From the NCBI GenBank assembly GCA_025352365.1, contig JANXTO010000103.1, forward strand, positions 1 through 34,616: DNA of 34,616 nucleotides, read 5' to 3'. Below are positions 17,966 through 26,456 of this stretch, one piece after another. Below the pieces are notes generated by a model that saw only the letters and a list, made by a program, of their open reading frames with translations, was not told the origin of the DNA and did not search any database. Positions within the stretch are counted from its first letter, which is position 1; every line of letters starts with the position of its first letter. Source of the stretch: Undibacterium sp. Its GTDB lineage: Bacteria > Pseudomonadota > Gammaproteobacteria > Burkholderiales > Burkholderiaceae_D. A program made the translations under genes and the position numbers.

Positions 17966-18020
17966 TAAGTCAATATTTGACATCTTTTGACCTCTTCAGG
18001 GCTTTGCAGCCAAGCTGAAC

Positions 18021-18188
18021 TTAGCTTGCTGCTGATTTACTTACTGTCTGAACACCGGGCACTGTCTGAGTTGTTGGTATTAATTGCGCAGACTTGTTCG
18101 GCATGAATAAAGGCCCTTTTTGTCCGCAAGCTGTAAGCAAAACGACTAAACCTACACTTGCCAATAATAAAATGCGTGTCTTAAACAT
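18021..18188 (-). CDS. lptM: LptM (YifL)-like small lipoprotein
   Basis: LptM is a small outer-membrane lipoprotein that in E. coli helps oxidative maturation of the LptD-LptE translocon. The 55-residue product (MFKTRILLLASVG start) has a signal sequence and the lipobox LTAC, followed directly by the family hallmark CGQKGPLFMP. A longer open frame begins upstream at 18275, but the ATG at 18188 has an AGGA site and gives a proper lipoprotein signal, so I prefer it. It is divergent from cyaY, as in many proteobacteria. The usual downstream neighbour lysA is missing here; the gene faces msrQ across repeat copy B. Confidence 0.85.
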   Translation of the reverse strand: MFKTRILLLASVGLVVLLTACGQKGPLFMPNKSAQLIPTTQTVPGVQTVSKSAAS

Positions 18189-18330
18189 CGTGATTCCTAT
18201 CCAAATTAAAACTAATTCAAAACTAATGAGGCGTTTGCAAAAATTCGCCATCAGCCTGCTTTGTTTCCGTTTCAATTGGAAGTTGCATTAGCGTATAAAA
18301 TGGCGGTTTATGAATTCGCTGGAGTGTAGC

Positions 18331-18645
18331 ATGACCGAAACAGAATTTTTGACCTTGGCCGACACTTGCATCAAACAAGTCGAGCAGGTGTTTGAGCAAG
18401 CCTTTGAGAATGATGAAATGGATGTTGAGTGCAGTCGCAGCGGCAACGTGTTGGAAGTTGAATTCGTCAATAACGGCAGCAAGATCATCATCAACAGTCA
18501 GGCGCCTATGCAAGAAATGTGGCTCGCTGCCAAAGCGGGTGGTTACCACTATAAATACGACGGCCAACTTTGGCGCAATACGCGCGATGGCGCTGAGTTT
18601 TTCGCGACGTTAGCGGCATTAGCTCAGGCACAAAGCGCGCAGTAA
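18331..18645 (+). CDS. cyaY: Iron-sulfur cluster assembly protein CyaY (frataxin)
   Basis: CyaY binds iron and modulates IscS-driven Fe-S assembly. The start at 18331 (MTETEFLTLAD) follows GGAG at a proper distance; an upstream in-frame ATG at 18310 would add seven residues that do not resemble the family. The 104-residue product (E. coli 106) has an acidic first helix (EQAFENDEMDVE), the sheet segment LEVEFVNNGSKIIINSQAP, the conserved MWLAAKAGGYHY and the ending DGAEFFATLAAL. It is divergent from the lptM-like gene and convergent with mrcA, 29 bp away. Confidence 0.96.
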   Translation: MTETEFLTLADTCIKQVEQVFEQAFENDEMDVECSRSGNVLEVEFVNNGSKIIINSQAPMQEMWLAAKAGGYHYKYDGQLWRNTRDGAEFFATLAALAQAQSAQ

Positions 18646-18674
18646 CCGATTGGCTGATGCGCTTTTATAGACGG

Positions 18675-20999
18675 CTATTCTTCTATCATCGGTGGCGGTT
18701 CTGCTTCTAAACTTTGAATGCCAGCGCCAGGTGGATTTTCGACATAGTAATAGTCCCCATTCGCTGCAATAATCCCGTTTGGTACAGCGCGCTCTTCAAT
18801 CGGGATATCTTTTAAGGCTCTTTGCATATAGCCAATCCAGATAGGCAGTGCCAGCCCGCCACCGGTCTCCCGATTACCCAAGTTCTTGGGCTGATCAAAA
18901 CCGATCCATGCAATCCCCACCAATTTTGCCTGATAGCCAGCGAACCACGCGTCGAATGAGTCATTCGTGGTACCGGTTTTACCTGCAATGTCAGGACGCT
19001 TGAGAGATAAGGCTTTAGTAGCGGTGCCATAGCGAACTACATCCTTCAACATGCTATCCATCAAAAATGCATTGCGTTCATCAATCACGCGATTGTTTTC
19101 ATCGCCTGCCTTGTCAGGATTGGCCTGTGACAATACTTTGCCGGTACTGTCGGTGATTTTGGAGATCAGATAAGGATTGATTTTGTAGCCACCGTTAGCA
19201 AACACCGCATAGGCACCGGCCATTTGCAAAGGTGTGACTGCGCCAGCGCCTAACGCAAGAGTCAGGTACGGCGGATTTTTCTCTGGCAGAAAGCCAAAGC
19301 GTGTTGTGTATTCCTGACCGTACTTGGCACCGACTTTATGCAAAATACGGATAGAAATCATATTTTTCGATTTGGTCAAGCCTTTACGCATGGTCATAGG
19401 ACCTTCGTATTTACCGTCGTAGTTCTTGGGTTCCCAAGCTTGTCCGCCCGTTTGCCCTGCATCAAAACTGATCGGAGAATCATTGATAATCGTTGCCGGA
19501 GAGAGTCCTTTCTCCAGTGACGATGAATAAATGAAAGGCTTAAAGCTAGATCCAGGCTGGCGCCAGGCTTGGGTGACGTGGTTAAACTTGTTGATGTTGT
19601 AATCAAAGCCGCCAACCAGAGCGTGGATCGCGCCATCAGTAGTGCTGGCAGCGACAAAGGCCGATTGCACTTCAGGTATCTGGGTAATTGTCCAGTTGGT
19701 GCCCTCTTGCACAACGCGGATAACAGCACCGCGCTGGACGCGTTTGTTGGCTGGCGCTGTTGCGCTCAGGCCGCTGGCAGCAAAGGTCAGTCCCGGGCCT
19801 GTGATCTGGATTTCCTCACCCGATACCAACACCGCTTTGACCAGCTTAGGGCTAGCTTCAAGAACCATCGCCACCACTAGGTCGTCGCTGACTGCATGTT
19901 CCGCTAATTCTTTTTCGATTGCATCGTCAGCGGCATCTTTATTTGTCGGGATCTCAATGATCGCCTCTGGACCGCGATAGCCATGACGTTTTTCATAATC
20001 CATGACGCCACGGCGCAAGGCCAGATAAGCGGCATCCTGGTCTGACTTTGTAATAGTGGTATAGACGTTTAAGCCGCGGGTATAGGTTTCGTCCTTAAAT
20101 TGCTCGTAGACCAACTGACGCGCCATTTCTGCGACATATTCGGCATGAATGCCAAATTCGCTGCTGTCCGTCTTTGTGTGGAAGACCTCGGTTTTTGCTT
20201 GCTCGAACTGCGCCTCTGTAATGTAGCCAAGTTGCTTCATCCTCTGCAAAATATATTGCTGGCGAACGGTAGCGCGTTTTGGGTTTGCAACCGGATTGTA
20301 GGCGGAGGGCGCTTTTGGCAAACCTGCCAGCATCGCGGCCTCTGCAATGGTAAGTTCTTTCAGACTTTTGCCAAAGTAAATCTGTGCTGCTGAGGAAAAA
20401 CCGTAGGCACGTTGCCCCAGATAAATCTGGTTCATGTACACCTCTAAGATCTGATCTTTAGTGAGGTTTTGCTCAATTTTCCATGCGAGCAAGATTTCAT
20501 AAATTTTTCGTTTAAAGGTTTGTTCGCTGGACAAAAAGAAATTGCGCGCCACTTGTTGCGTAATCGTCGATGCACCTTGCTTAGTGCCACCGGTCAAATT
20601 ATGTAACGCGGCGCGGGTAATACCCAGATAGTCGACGCCGCCATGCTCATAAAAACGATCATCTTCGATCGCCAGCACGGCCTTTTTCATGATTTCGGGG
20701 ATTTCGTTGAAGTGCACGACATTGCGCCGTTCTTCTCCAAACTCTGCAATTAACATGTTGTCCGCCGAAAATACCCGCAATGGCATCTTCGGCCGGTAGC
20801 TGGTAATCGAATCCAGTTCTGGCAAATTGGGGTAAGCCATCGTTAGCGCAAAGCCAAGAATAAGCACTCCGGCTAGAACCAGTCCAATTAAAATTCCACC
20901 AGTCCCCAGCAAAATACGCAACGCCCAATGACGCGGTTTGTTTGAACTCTGTTCAGTTGTATTTGGTATATTGCTGGCAGGTGCTGGTGTCTCGGACAT
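18675..20999 (-). CDS. mrcA: Penicillin-binding protein 1A
   Basis: PBP1a polymerises and cross-links peptidoglycan. I start at the ATG at 20999 (MSETPAPAS, 774 residues). The frame extends to a TTG at 21029, but a TATAAT at 21032-21037 would place transcription start at about that codon. The product has a cytoplasmic tail, one transmembrane helix (about 26-55), a GT51 transglycosylase domain (EDDRFYEHGGVDYLG and GASTITQQVARNFFLS), an OB-like insertion, and a transpeptidase domain with SxxK in PGSSFKPF, SxN in KSKNMIS and KTG in AGKTGTTND. All catalytic motifs are intact. It is divergent from pilM, a conserved arrangement in beta- and gammaproteobacteria. Confidence 0.96.
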   Translation of the reverse strand: MSETPAPASNIPNTTEQSSNKPRHWALRILLGTGGILIGLVLAGVLILGFALTMAYPNLPELDSITSYRPKMPLRVFSADNMLIAEFGEERRNVVHFNEIPEIMKKAVLAIEDDRFYEHGGVDYLGITRAALHNLTGGTKQGASTITQQVARNFFLSSEQTFKRKIYEILLAWKIEQNLTKDQILEVYMNQIYLGQRAYGFSSAAQIYFGKSLKELTIAEAAMLAGLPKAPSAYNPVANPKRATVRQQYILQRMKQLGYITEAQFEQAKTEVFHTKTDSSEFGIHAEYVAEMARQLVYEQFKDETYTRGLNVYTTITKSDQDAAYLALRRGVMDYEKRHGYRGPEAIIEIPTNKDAADDAIEKELAEHAVSDDLVVAMVLEASPKLVKAVLVSGEEIQITGPGLTFAASGLSATAPANKRVQRGAVIRVVQEGTNWTITQIPEVQSAFVAASTTDGAIHALVGGFDYNINKFNHVTQAWRQPGSSFKPFIYSSSLEKGLSPATIINDSPISFDAGQTGGQAWEPKNYDGKYEGPMTMRKGLTKSKNMISIRILHKVGAKYGQEYTTRFGFLPEKNPPYLTLALGAGAVTPLQMAGAYAVFANGGYKINPYLISKITDSTGKVLSQANPDKAGDENNRVIDERNAFLMDSMLKDVVRYGTATKALSLKRPDIAGKTGTTNDSFDAWFAGYQAKLVGIAWIGFDQPKNLGNRETGGGLALPIWIGYMQRALKDIPIEERAVPNGIIAANGDYYYVENPPGAGIQSLEAEPPPMIEE

Positions 21000-21031
21000 G
21001 GAATGAATTTTCAATAGAAATCGTAACAAGT

Positions 21032-21037
21032 ATTATA
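21032..21037 (-). promoter_or_regulatory. Possible -10 element for mrcA
   Basis: On the minus strand this reads TATAAT, 32 bp before the mrcA ATG. The hexamer 17 bp upstream (GCCAGA) is a poor -35, so the promoter is tentative. The 324-bp mrcA-pilM divergent spacer otherwise shows an inverted repeat TTGCCA/TGGCAA near 21100 and no clear pilM promoter. Confidence 0.3.
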
Positions 21038-21323
21038 TCCTCAGCCTCCAGCACTCTGGCGCTCCGTACCCATAAGTTGGAAAAGGAGGGGAGTTTTTTG
21101 CCAGTAGTGGGAATTTGGCAACGGATAACAGTGATGCTATGCGGAAAATGCTTTACACAATGAAGGGCTTATTGCTAGGATTTCATGTAAGCTCAGATGA
21201 TTGTCTTCTAAATAGCGGTTTTTAAAAGAAAATTTGTGTTTAGTGCGTGCGACATCTGCCTTAAAATGTGGCAATAGCCTTGTGCTAAAAGCAATGTAAA
21301 TAGTAATTTTTTAGGGGATATCC

Positions 21324-22406
21324 TTGGCTTTAGATCTAGCATCATTGCTCGGTAGAAAAAATCCGCCTTTAATCGGCTTAGATATCAGCACTTCTGACGT
21401 CAAGCTAGTGGAGATTTCTGAGGGAAGCAATAAAATGTTCAAACTAGAACGTTATGGCTCAGAGCTGTTGCCTAAGGGTGCGGTGGTGGCGGGTAATATC
21501 GAAAATATTGAACAGGTCTCAGAAGCCATTCGTAGAGTAATTAAAAAAAGTGGTGCTAGTGTCAAGAATGTGGCGCTGGCAATGCCTGCATCAGCGGTAA
21601 TCACCAAAAAAATTATGCTCTCGGGAAATCTTAGTGAACAGGCCTTGGAGTTACAGGTTGAAGCCGAAGCAAACCAATATATTCCCTTTGCAATGGATGA
21701 GGTCAGTCTCGATTTTTGCGTGATTGGTTCATCCTCAAGCAACCCCGAAGATGATATAGAAGTCATGCTGGCCGCATCGCGTAAGGAAAAAATTGAGGAT
21801 AGAGTTGCTGTAGCTGAGGCAGCGGGTTTGCAGGCAAAGGTAATGGACATTGAGTCCTATGCCGCCAGAGCAGCAATTGCAAGATTAATCGGGCAGCAGC
21901 CGAACGCTGGACAAGACCAAATTTATGCGTTGTTTCAAATTGGTGCCAAAGTAACCTACATTTCCATTTTGTTAAACGGCGAAATTATTTATGAGCGCGA
22001 TCAGCAGTTTGGCGGGAACCAGCTGACTCAGGATATTGTCAGAAATTATGGATTGGCGTTTGAAGAGGCAGAGATTAAGAAGAAGCAATCAGATTTGCCC
22101 GACAGCTATGAGATGGAGCTGTTGGAACCCTTCTTAGAAAGTGCCGCGTTAGAAGTTACTCGCTCTATTCAATTTTTCTTCACATCGACTCCTTATACAA
22201 GAGTTGATCAAATATTTCTAGCCGGTGGCTGCGCTGTGATTCCTGGCTTGGTCGATATGATCGCCGAGCGAACAAAAATTTCCACAACAGTTATTAGTCC
22301 GTTCAAAGGCATGGAAATGTCTTCTAATGTCAACGAGAAGGCGTTGCGTAGTGATGCCCCATCTTATTTGGTTGCATGCGGTCTTGCTATGCGGAGATTC
22401 GGGTAA
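21324..22406 (+). CDS. pilM: Type IV pilus inner-membrane platform protein PilM
   Basis: PilM is an actin-like cytoplasmic ATP-binding protein that docks onto the PilN N terminus in the alignment complex. The start is a TTG at 21324 with AGGGGA 5 nt upstream. The 360-residue product has the FtsA-like phosphate 1 region (LIGLDISTSDVKLVEIS), a central VEAEANQYIPFAMDEVSLDF, phosphate 2 near YALFQIGAKVTYISIL and the adenosine motif IFLAGGCAVIPGL. Its stop TAA shares one base with the pilN ATG, indicating coupled translation. It heads pilMNOPQ. Confidence 0.96.
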   Translation: MALDLASLLGRKNPPLIGLDISTSDVKLVEISEGSNKMFKLERYGSELLPKGAVVAGNIENIEQVSEAIRRVIKKSGASVKNVALAMPASAVITKKIMLSGNLSEQALELQVEAEANQYIPFAMDEVSLDFCVIGSSSSNPEDDIEVMLAASRKEKIEDRVAVAEAAGLQAKVMDIESYAARAAIARLIGQQPNAGQDQIYALFQIGAKVTYISILLNGEIIYERDQQFGGNQLTQDIVRNYGLAFEEAEIKKKQSDLPDSYEMELLEPFLESAALEVTRSIQFFFTSTPYTRVDQIFLAGGCAVIPGLVDMIAERTKISTTVISPFKGMEMSSNVNEKALRSDAPSYLVACGLAMRRFG

Positions 22407-23029
22407 TGATAAAAATCAATCTTCTACCTCATCGCGAAGCAAAACGTAAACAGTTAAAACATGATTTTTATACCTTGTTGTTGTTGGCCGGCATCGTTGC
22501 AGCCTTAATTGTAATGTCGGTAGGTGCTTTTTTTTCCATGAGAATTTCACAGCAGACTGATAAAAATAATTTCATCAAAACGGAAAATGGCAAGTTGGAT
22601 GAAAAAATTAAAGAAGTTGCTAGCCTAAAACAAGAAATTGATGGTTTAAAGGCACGCCAGCAAGCAGTTGAAGATCTGCAAGGCGATAGAAATCAACCTG
22701 TATTCATGTTTGATGAGTTGGTGAAATTGACGCCTGAAGGTGTCTATTTGAAAGCGTTAAAGCAAGACGGGCAGCGTATTTTGTTAAATGGTTATGCTCA
22801 ATCAAATCAGCGCGTATCGGAATTTCTTCGTAGCCTTGGTAATAATTCACTTTGGATGGACAAGCCTGATTTGATAGAAATTAAATCGGCAGCGTTAGGG
22901 CAGGGACGAGATGCAAAAAGAGTGGTTGATTTCACCATTACTGTTGGAATTAAAAGAGCTCGAGAGATCGATTCCGTTGCAGCTTCAGGTGCAGAAGTCT
23001 CGAATCCAGACACTAAGAAGCCTCGATAA
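22406..23029 (+). CDS. pilN: Type IV pilus assembly protein PilN
   Basis: PilN is a bitopic inner-membrane protein linking PilM to PilO. The start at 22406 overlaps the pilM stop by one base (TAATG) and yields MIKINLLPHREAKRK; the conserved INLLP is the PilM-binding motif. One transmembrane helix follows at about 22-45, then a coiled coil (about 55-85) and a ferredoxin-like periplasmic domain (LTPEGVYLKALKQDGQRILL). The 207-residue length is normal. pilO follows after 18 bp. Confidence 0.95.
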   Translation: MIKINLLPHREAKRKQLKHDFYTLLLLAGIVAALIVMSVGAFFSMRISQQTDKNNFIKTENGKLDEKIKEVASLKQEIDGLKARQQAVEDLQGDRNQPVFMFDELVKLTPEGVYLKALKQDGQRILLNGYAQSNQRVSEFLRSLGNNSLWMDKPDLIEIKSAALGQGRDAKRVVDFTITVGIKRAREIDSVAASGAEVSNPDTKKPR

Positions 23030-23047
23030 CAAGCGAATAGAATTAAT

Positions 23048-23695
23048 ATGGCAAATTTTAATGAATTAAGCGAGTTGGCTAATTCACAATTCCGTGACTT
23101 AAATGGTCTTCATCCAGGATTGTGGCCATTGATACCTCGAGTACTATTAGCGCTAGGACTGGTTATTTTTTTAATATTTGTTGGTTGGTTTGGCTACTGG
23201 GATGGTCAGCTCGAAGACATAGACAAAGGGCAGCAAGAAGAGCAAAAACTTAAAGATGCATATAAGCAAAAAATACAGCAATCTATTAGCTTAGAAGCGC
23301 TTAAAGAACAGAGAAAATTAGTGTTGCAATATGTTGCTGCCATGGAAAAACAATTGCCAAGTAAGGCTGAAATGGATGCCTTGGTATCTGATATAAATCA
23401 GGCCGCAATTGGTAAAGGTTTGCAGATTGATGTCTTTAAGCCAGGTCAGCCTACCGTCAAAGATTATTACGCGGAGCTCCCAATCGATATAAAGCTGCTC
23501 GGGAATTATCATGAGATGGGAGAGTTTGTGAGTGATATAGCCAAGTTGCCAAGGATTATCACTTTAAACAATCTAGCAATTTCTACTGGCAAAGATAATG
23601 TCCTAGTGTTGGATGTTGTTGCTAAAACTTTTCGTTATTTGGATCCGGAGGAAGTCTCCAATCAAGCAGCTTTGAAAAAAGGTGCGAAGAAATGA
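23048..23695 (+). CDS. pilO: Type IV pilus assembly protein PilO
   Basis: PilO heterodimerises with PilN and binds PilP. The 215-residue product has a short cytoplasmic segment, one transmembrane helix (about 28-50, LLALGLVIFLIFVGWFGYW), a coiled coil (about 58-100) and a periplasmic domain with the family segment YAELPIDIKLLGNYHEMGEF. The stop overlaps the pilP start as ATGA. Length and position are typical. Confidence 0.95.
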   Translation: MANFNELSELANSQFRDLNGLHPGLWPLIPRVLLALGLVIFLIFVGWFGYWDGQLEDIDKGQQEEQKLKDAYKQKIQQSISLEALKEQRKLVLQYVAAMEKQLPSKAEMDALVSDINQAAIGKGLQIDVFKPGQPTVKDYYAELPIDIKLLGNYHEMGEFVSDIAKLPRIITLNNLAISTGKDNVLVLDVVAKTFRYLDPEEVSNQAALKKGAKK

Positions 23696-24231
23696 TAAAC
23701 GTGTCTTCAAAATTTATTCTTCTTTTGTTACCAGTATTTACTTTAACTGGATGTGGGAACGGCGGGATTGCTGAAACACAAGATTGGATGGAGCAGATCA
23801 AGAAAGAAACTCGTAGTGGAGTTTCTAAGATTGCTCCCCCAAAGGTTTATGTACCATTTTTTTATACTGGAAAAAGCAACATTGATCCATTTAACCCTGC
23901 AAAATTACTGGTGGTATTAGCCAGATTAAAAGCAGAATCTAGTAGCGGATTAAAACCAGACATGGAAAGGCGCAGAGAGGTGTTGGAATCGTACCCTTTA
24001 GACACACTCAAAATGGTCGGTTTCATAGAAAAACCTAATTTGCGATACGCCTTAATTCAAGTTGATAAAACTGTTTTCCAGGCAAAAATTGGTAATTATA
24101 TTGGTCAGGATTTTGGCATGATTACTAAAGTGACGGAGACGGAGATTGACATTAAGGAAATTGTTCAAGATGCTGCAGGTGAGTGGACAGAACGCCAAGC
24201 CAAGCTAGAGTTGCAGGAGGCAAAAAAATGA
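23692..24231 (+). CDS. pilP: Type IV pilus assembly lipoprotein PilP
   Basis: PilP is a lipoprotein connecting the PilNO dimer to the secretin PilQ. The 179-residue product has a signal with lipobox LTGC (Cys21), a flexible segment of about 40 residues and the C-terminal beta-sandwich typical of PilP (YPLDTLKMVGFIEKPNLRYA, then VGNYIGQ-type FQAKIGNYIGQDFGMI). It overlaps pilO at its start and pilQ at its end (ATGA). Confidence 0.95.
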   Translation: MINVSSKFILLLLPVFTLTGCGNGGIAETQDWMEQIKKETRSGVSKIAPPKVYVPFFYTGKSNIDPFNPAKLLVVLARLKAESSSGLKPDMERRREVLESYPLDTLKMVGFIEKPNLRYALIQVDKTVFQAKIGNYIGQDFGMITKVTETEIDIKEIVQDAAGEWTERQAKLELQEAKK

Positions 24232-26384
24232 ACGCCTTAATGGACGTTATAAATGCAAGTAAAAGGAGTCGTATGCTTGTCAAATTGTTTCTAATAAGCC
24301 TACTGTCAGTTAGTCAGGTAGCTTTCGCTCAATCAAATAGCATTGAATCCGTTTCTGCTAATCGGCAAGGAATTAATACTATCGTTAAAATTGGGTTAAA
24401 GAGTCCGGTAATCAAATCTCCTTTGGGGTTTTCTGTCACAAACCCGGCGCGTATTGCGCTCGATTTTGCGGATACAACTAATACAACTGGCAAGTCTATA
24501 GTTGATGTCAACCTGGGTGAGCTTCGCAATATCAATATTGTCGAAGTCGGGGGGCGTTCGCGATTGGTTTTTAATATGAATAAGCCGCTTAACTACGCCA
24601 CTACAGTCGAAGGAAATATTGTTATAGTAACAATAGATGGCTCTGGTGGAATTGCGACAGCAGTAAATTCTAGTGGGCTTCCTGTTGCATCCGCTCCTTC
24701 AGTTGTGGCTAGACAAAATATTCGAGATATTGATTTTCGTCGGGGTAGTAACGGTGAGGGAAGAATCGTAATTGATTTGCCAAGTAATCAAGTCGCAGTA
24801 GACACGCGTCAGCAGGGGCAGAAAATTGTTGTTGATTTGTATAAAGTGGGATTGCCTGAGATATTGCGTAGGCGCCTAGACGTTGGTGATTTTGGTTCAC
24901 CTGTTCAAACAGTCACCGCTGCAACTGAGGGAGAGAACGTCCGTATCACCATTGAGCCGAAAGGTCTTTGGGAGCAGAGTGCTTATCAAAGCGATACGCA
25001 ATTAGTAGTTGAGATCAAGCCAATTAAAGAGGATCCAAATAAACTCACTCAGGGAACTCAAGGTTATCGTGGTGAGCGGCTATCGTTTAATTTCCAAAAT
25101 ATTGAAGTTCGAGCGTTATTACAAATTATTGCCGAATTTAGTGGTTTAAATATTATTGCAAGCGACACCGTAAATGGTAGTGCAACTTTGAGATTGAAAG
25201 ATGTTCCTTGGGATCAGGCTTTGGACATTATTATGCAATCTAAAGGTCTTGATATGCGTAAAAATGGTTCAGTGATGTGGATCGCACCAAAAGATGAACT
25301 ACTCACTAAGGAAAAGTTGGAATTGGAGCAAAAAGCGCAAATTGCAGAATTAGAGCCATTGAAAACGGAATCTTTCCAACTCAATTATCAAAAAGCAGAA
25401 GCCTTTAAATTAGTTTTCGGCGTTGACGGTTCTAGTACTAACCGACTTTTATCAAAACGAGGAAGTGCTGTTATAGAGCCTCGGACGAACCAATTATTTG
25501 TGACTGATACTGCTAGTAAAATTGAGGAAGTTCGCAAATTAATTCAAAAAACAGACATTGCCTCTAGGCAAGTTCTAATTGAGGCACGCATAGTCGAAGC
25601 TGATGACACGTTTAGTAAAAATTTAGGTGCCAAATTAGGCTTTACCGATTTACGAGGTTTAAACGGGGGAGATGCAGGCTACCAGTTAAGCGGTAATCAA
25701 AGAGTTGCACTGACTGGTAACTATTTGGGTGTTGGCGAGCAAACAGGTCAGGCTAAAATCACTGACCAAAGTTTCGTTCCTAATTCACAATTCGTTAGTT
25801 TGCCAGCGGCAGGAATTAATGGTTTGAACCCAGGTAGTTTAGCTATTAGCTTATTTTCTTCAGCCGCGAATCGTTTCTTAAACTTAGAATTATCCGCTTT
25901 AGAGGCAGATGGCAACGGCAAAATTATATCTAGCCCACGCATTGTGACTGCCGACCAATTACCTGCTCATATCGAACAAGGTACCGAAATTCCATATCAA
26001 GTGGCAACCAGTAGTGGTGCGACCTCGATCTTTTTCAGAAAGGCTACGCTAAGTCTGGACGTCACTCCTCAGATTACTCCGGATGGGAATATTATTTTAA
26101 ACGTCGATGTTCACAAAGATAGTCCAGGAACAGAAACCAGAAATGGTATCGTAATTAATACTAAACAAGTAAAGACGATGGTCCTTGTTGAGAATGGTGG
26201 TACGGTTGTTCTAGGTGGCATTTTTACCCAAGAGGAACGTGATGCGATTACTAAAATACCGTTTTTGGGAGATATTCCGTTGCTGGGAAACCTCTTCAAA
26301 ACCACAGGACGCACTAACAATAAAACTGAATTACTAGTATTTATTACTCCAAAGGTACTTGCTGAACGTACCAGTAACAAATAG
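24228..26384 (+). CDS. pilQ: Type IV pilus secretin PilQ
   Basis: PilQ forms the outer-membrane ring through which the pilus passes. The ATG at 24228 overlaps the pilP stop and has GGAGG 7 nt upstream (718 residues). A second ATG at 24273 also has a good AAGGAG and gives a cleaner signal peptide ending SQVAFAQ, so both starts are plausible. Two AMIN domains follow (about 40-145 and 175-285), which bind peptidoglycan, then the STN domain (FNFQNIEVRALLQIIAEFSG), a secretin N domain and the C-terminal secretin barrel with VTADQLPAHIEQGTEIPYQV and VVLGGIFTQEERDAITKIPF. No terminator was seen before the repeat lipoprotein 72 bp downstream. Confidence 0.97.
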   Translation: MNALMDVINASKRSRMLVKLFLISLLSVSQVAFAQSNSIESVSANRQGINTIVKIGLKSPVIKSPLGFSVTNPARIALDFADTTNTTGKSIVDVNLGELRNINIVEVGGRSRLVFNMNKPLNYATTVEGNIVIVTIDGSGGIATAVNSSGLPVASAPSVVARQNIRDIDFRRGSNGEGRIVIDLPSNQVAVDTRQQGQKIVVDLYKVGLPEILRRRLDVGDFGSPVQTVTAATEGENVRITIEPKGLWEQSAYQSDTQLVVEIKPIKEDPNKLTQGTQGYRGERLSFNFQNIEVRALLQIIAEFSGLNIIASDTVNGSATLRLKDVPWDQALDIIMQSKGLDMRKNGSVMWIAPKDELLTKEKLELEQKAQIAELEPLKTESFQLNYQKAEAFKLVFGVDGSSTNRLLSKRGSAVIEPRTNQLFVTDTASKIEEVRKLIQKTDIASRQVLIEARIVEADDTFSKNLGAKLGFTDLRGLNGGDAGYQLSGNQRVALTGNYLGVGEQTGQAKITDQSFVPNSQFVSLPAAGINGLNPGSLAISLFSSAANRFLNLELSALEADGNGKIISSPRIVTADQLPAHIEQGTEIPYQVATSSGATSIFFRKATLSLDVTPQITPDGNIILNVDVHKDSPGTETRNGIVINTKQVKTMVLVENGGTVVLGGIFTQEERDAITKIPFLGDIPLLGNLFKTTGRTNNKTELLVFITPKVLAERTSNK

Positions 26385-26456
26385 TTAGTAACTAACATCG
26401 CGGTAAGTTTTCCCACATAGATTTTCGTTCAAAGTCATTAAAAACAAGGGTGTTAC

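Noticed and set aside
18189-18275. N-terminal extension of the lptM-like frame
   Set aside because: The longer start would bury the lipoprotein signal behind about 29 residues; the ATG at 18188 has a good AGGA site and matches the family length.
21084-21096. A fourth copy of the GGGGAGTAT repeat near mrcA
   Set aside because: GGGGAGTTT differs from the module and neither the TTGTCCA/TGGACAA core nor the CCCAGTATAT end is present.
21269-21284. Sigma-54-like promoter upstream of pilM
   Set aside because: TGGCA with TTG at the right distance is present, but the -12 element reads TTGTG instead of TTGC, and pilM operons are not generally sigma-54 dependent; the match is too weak.
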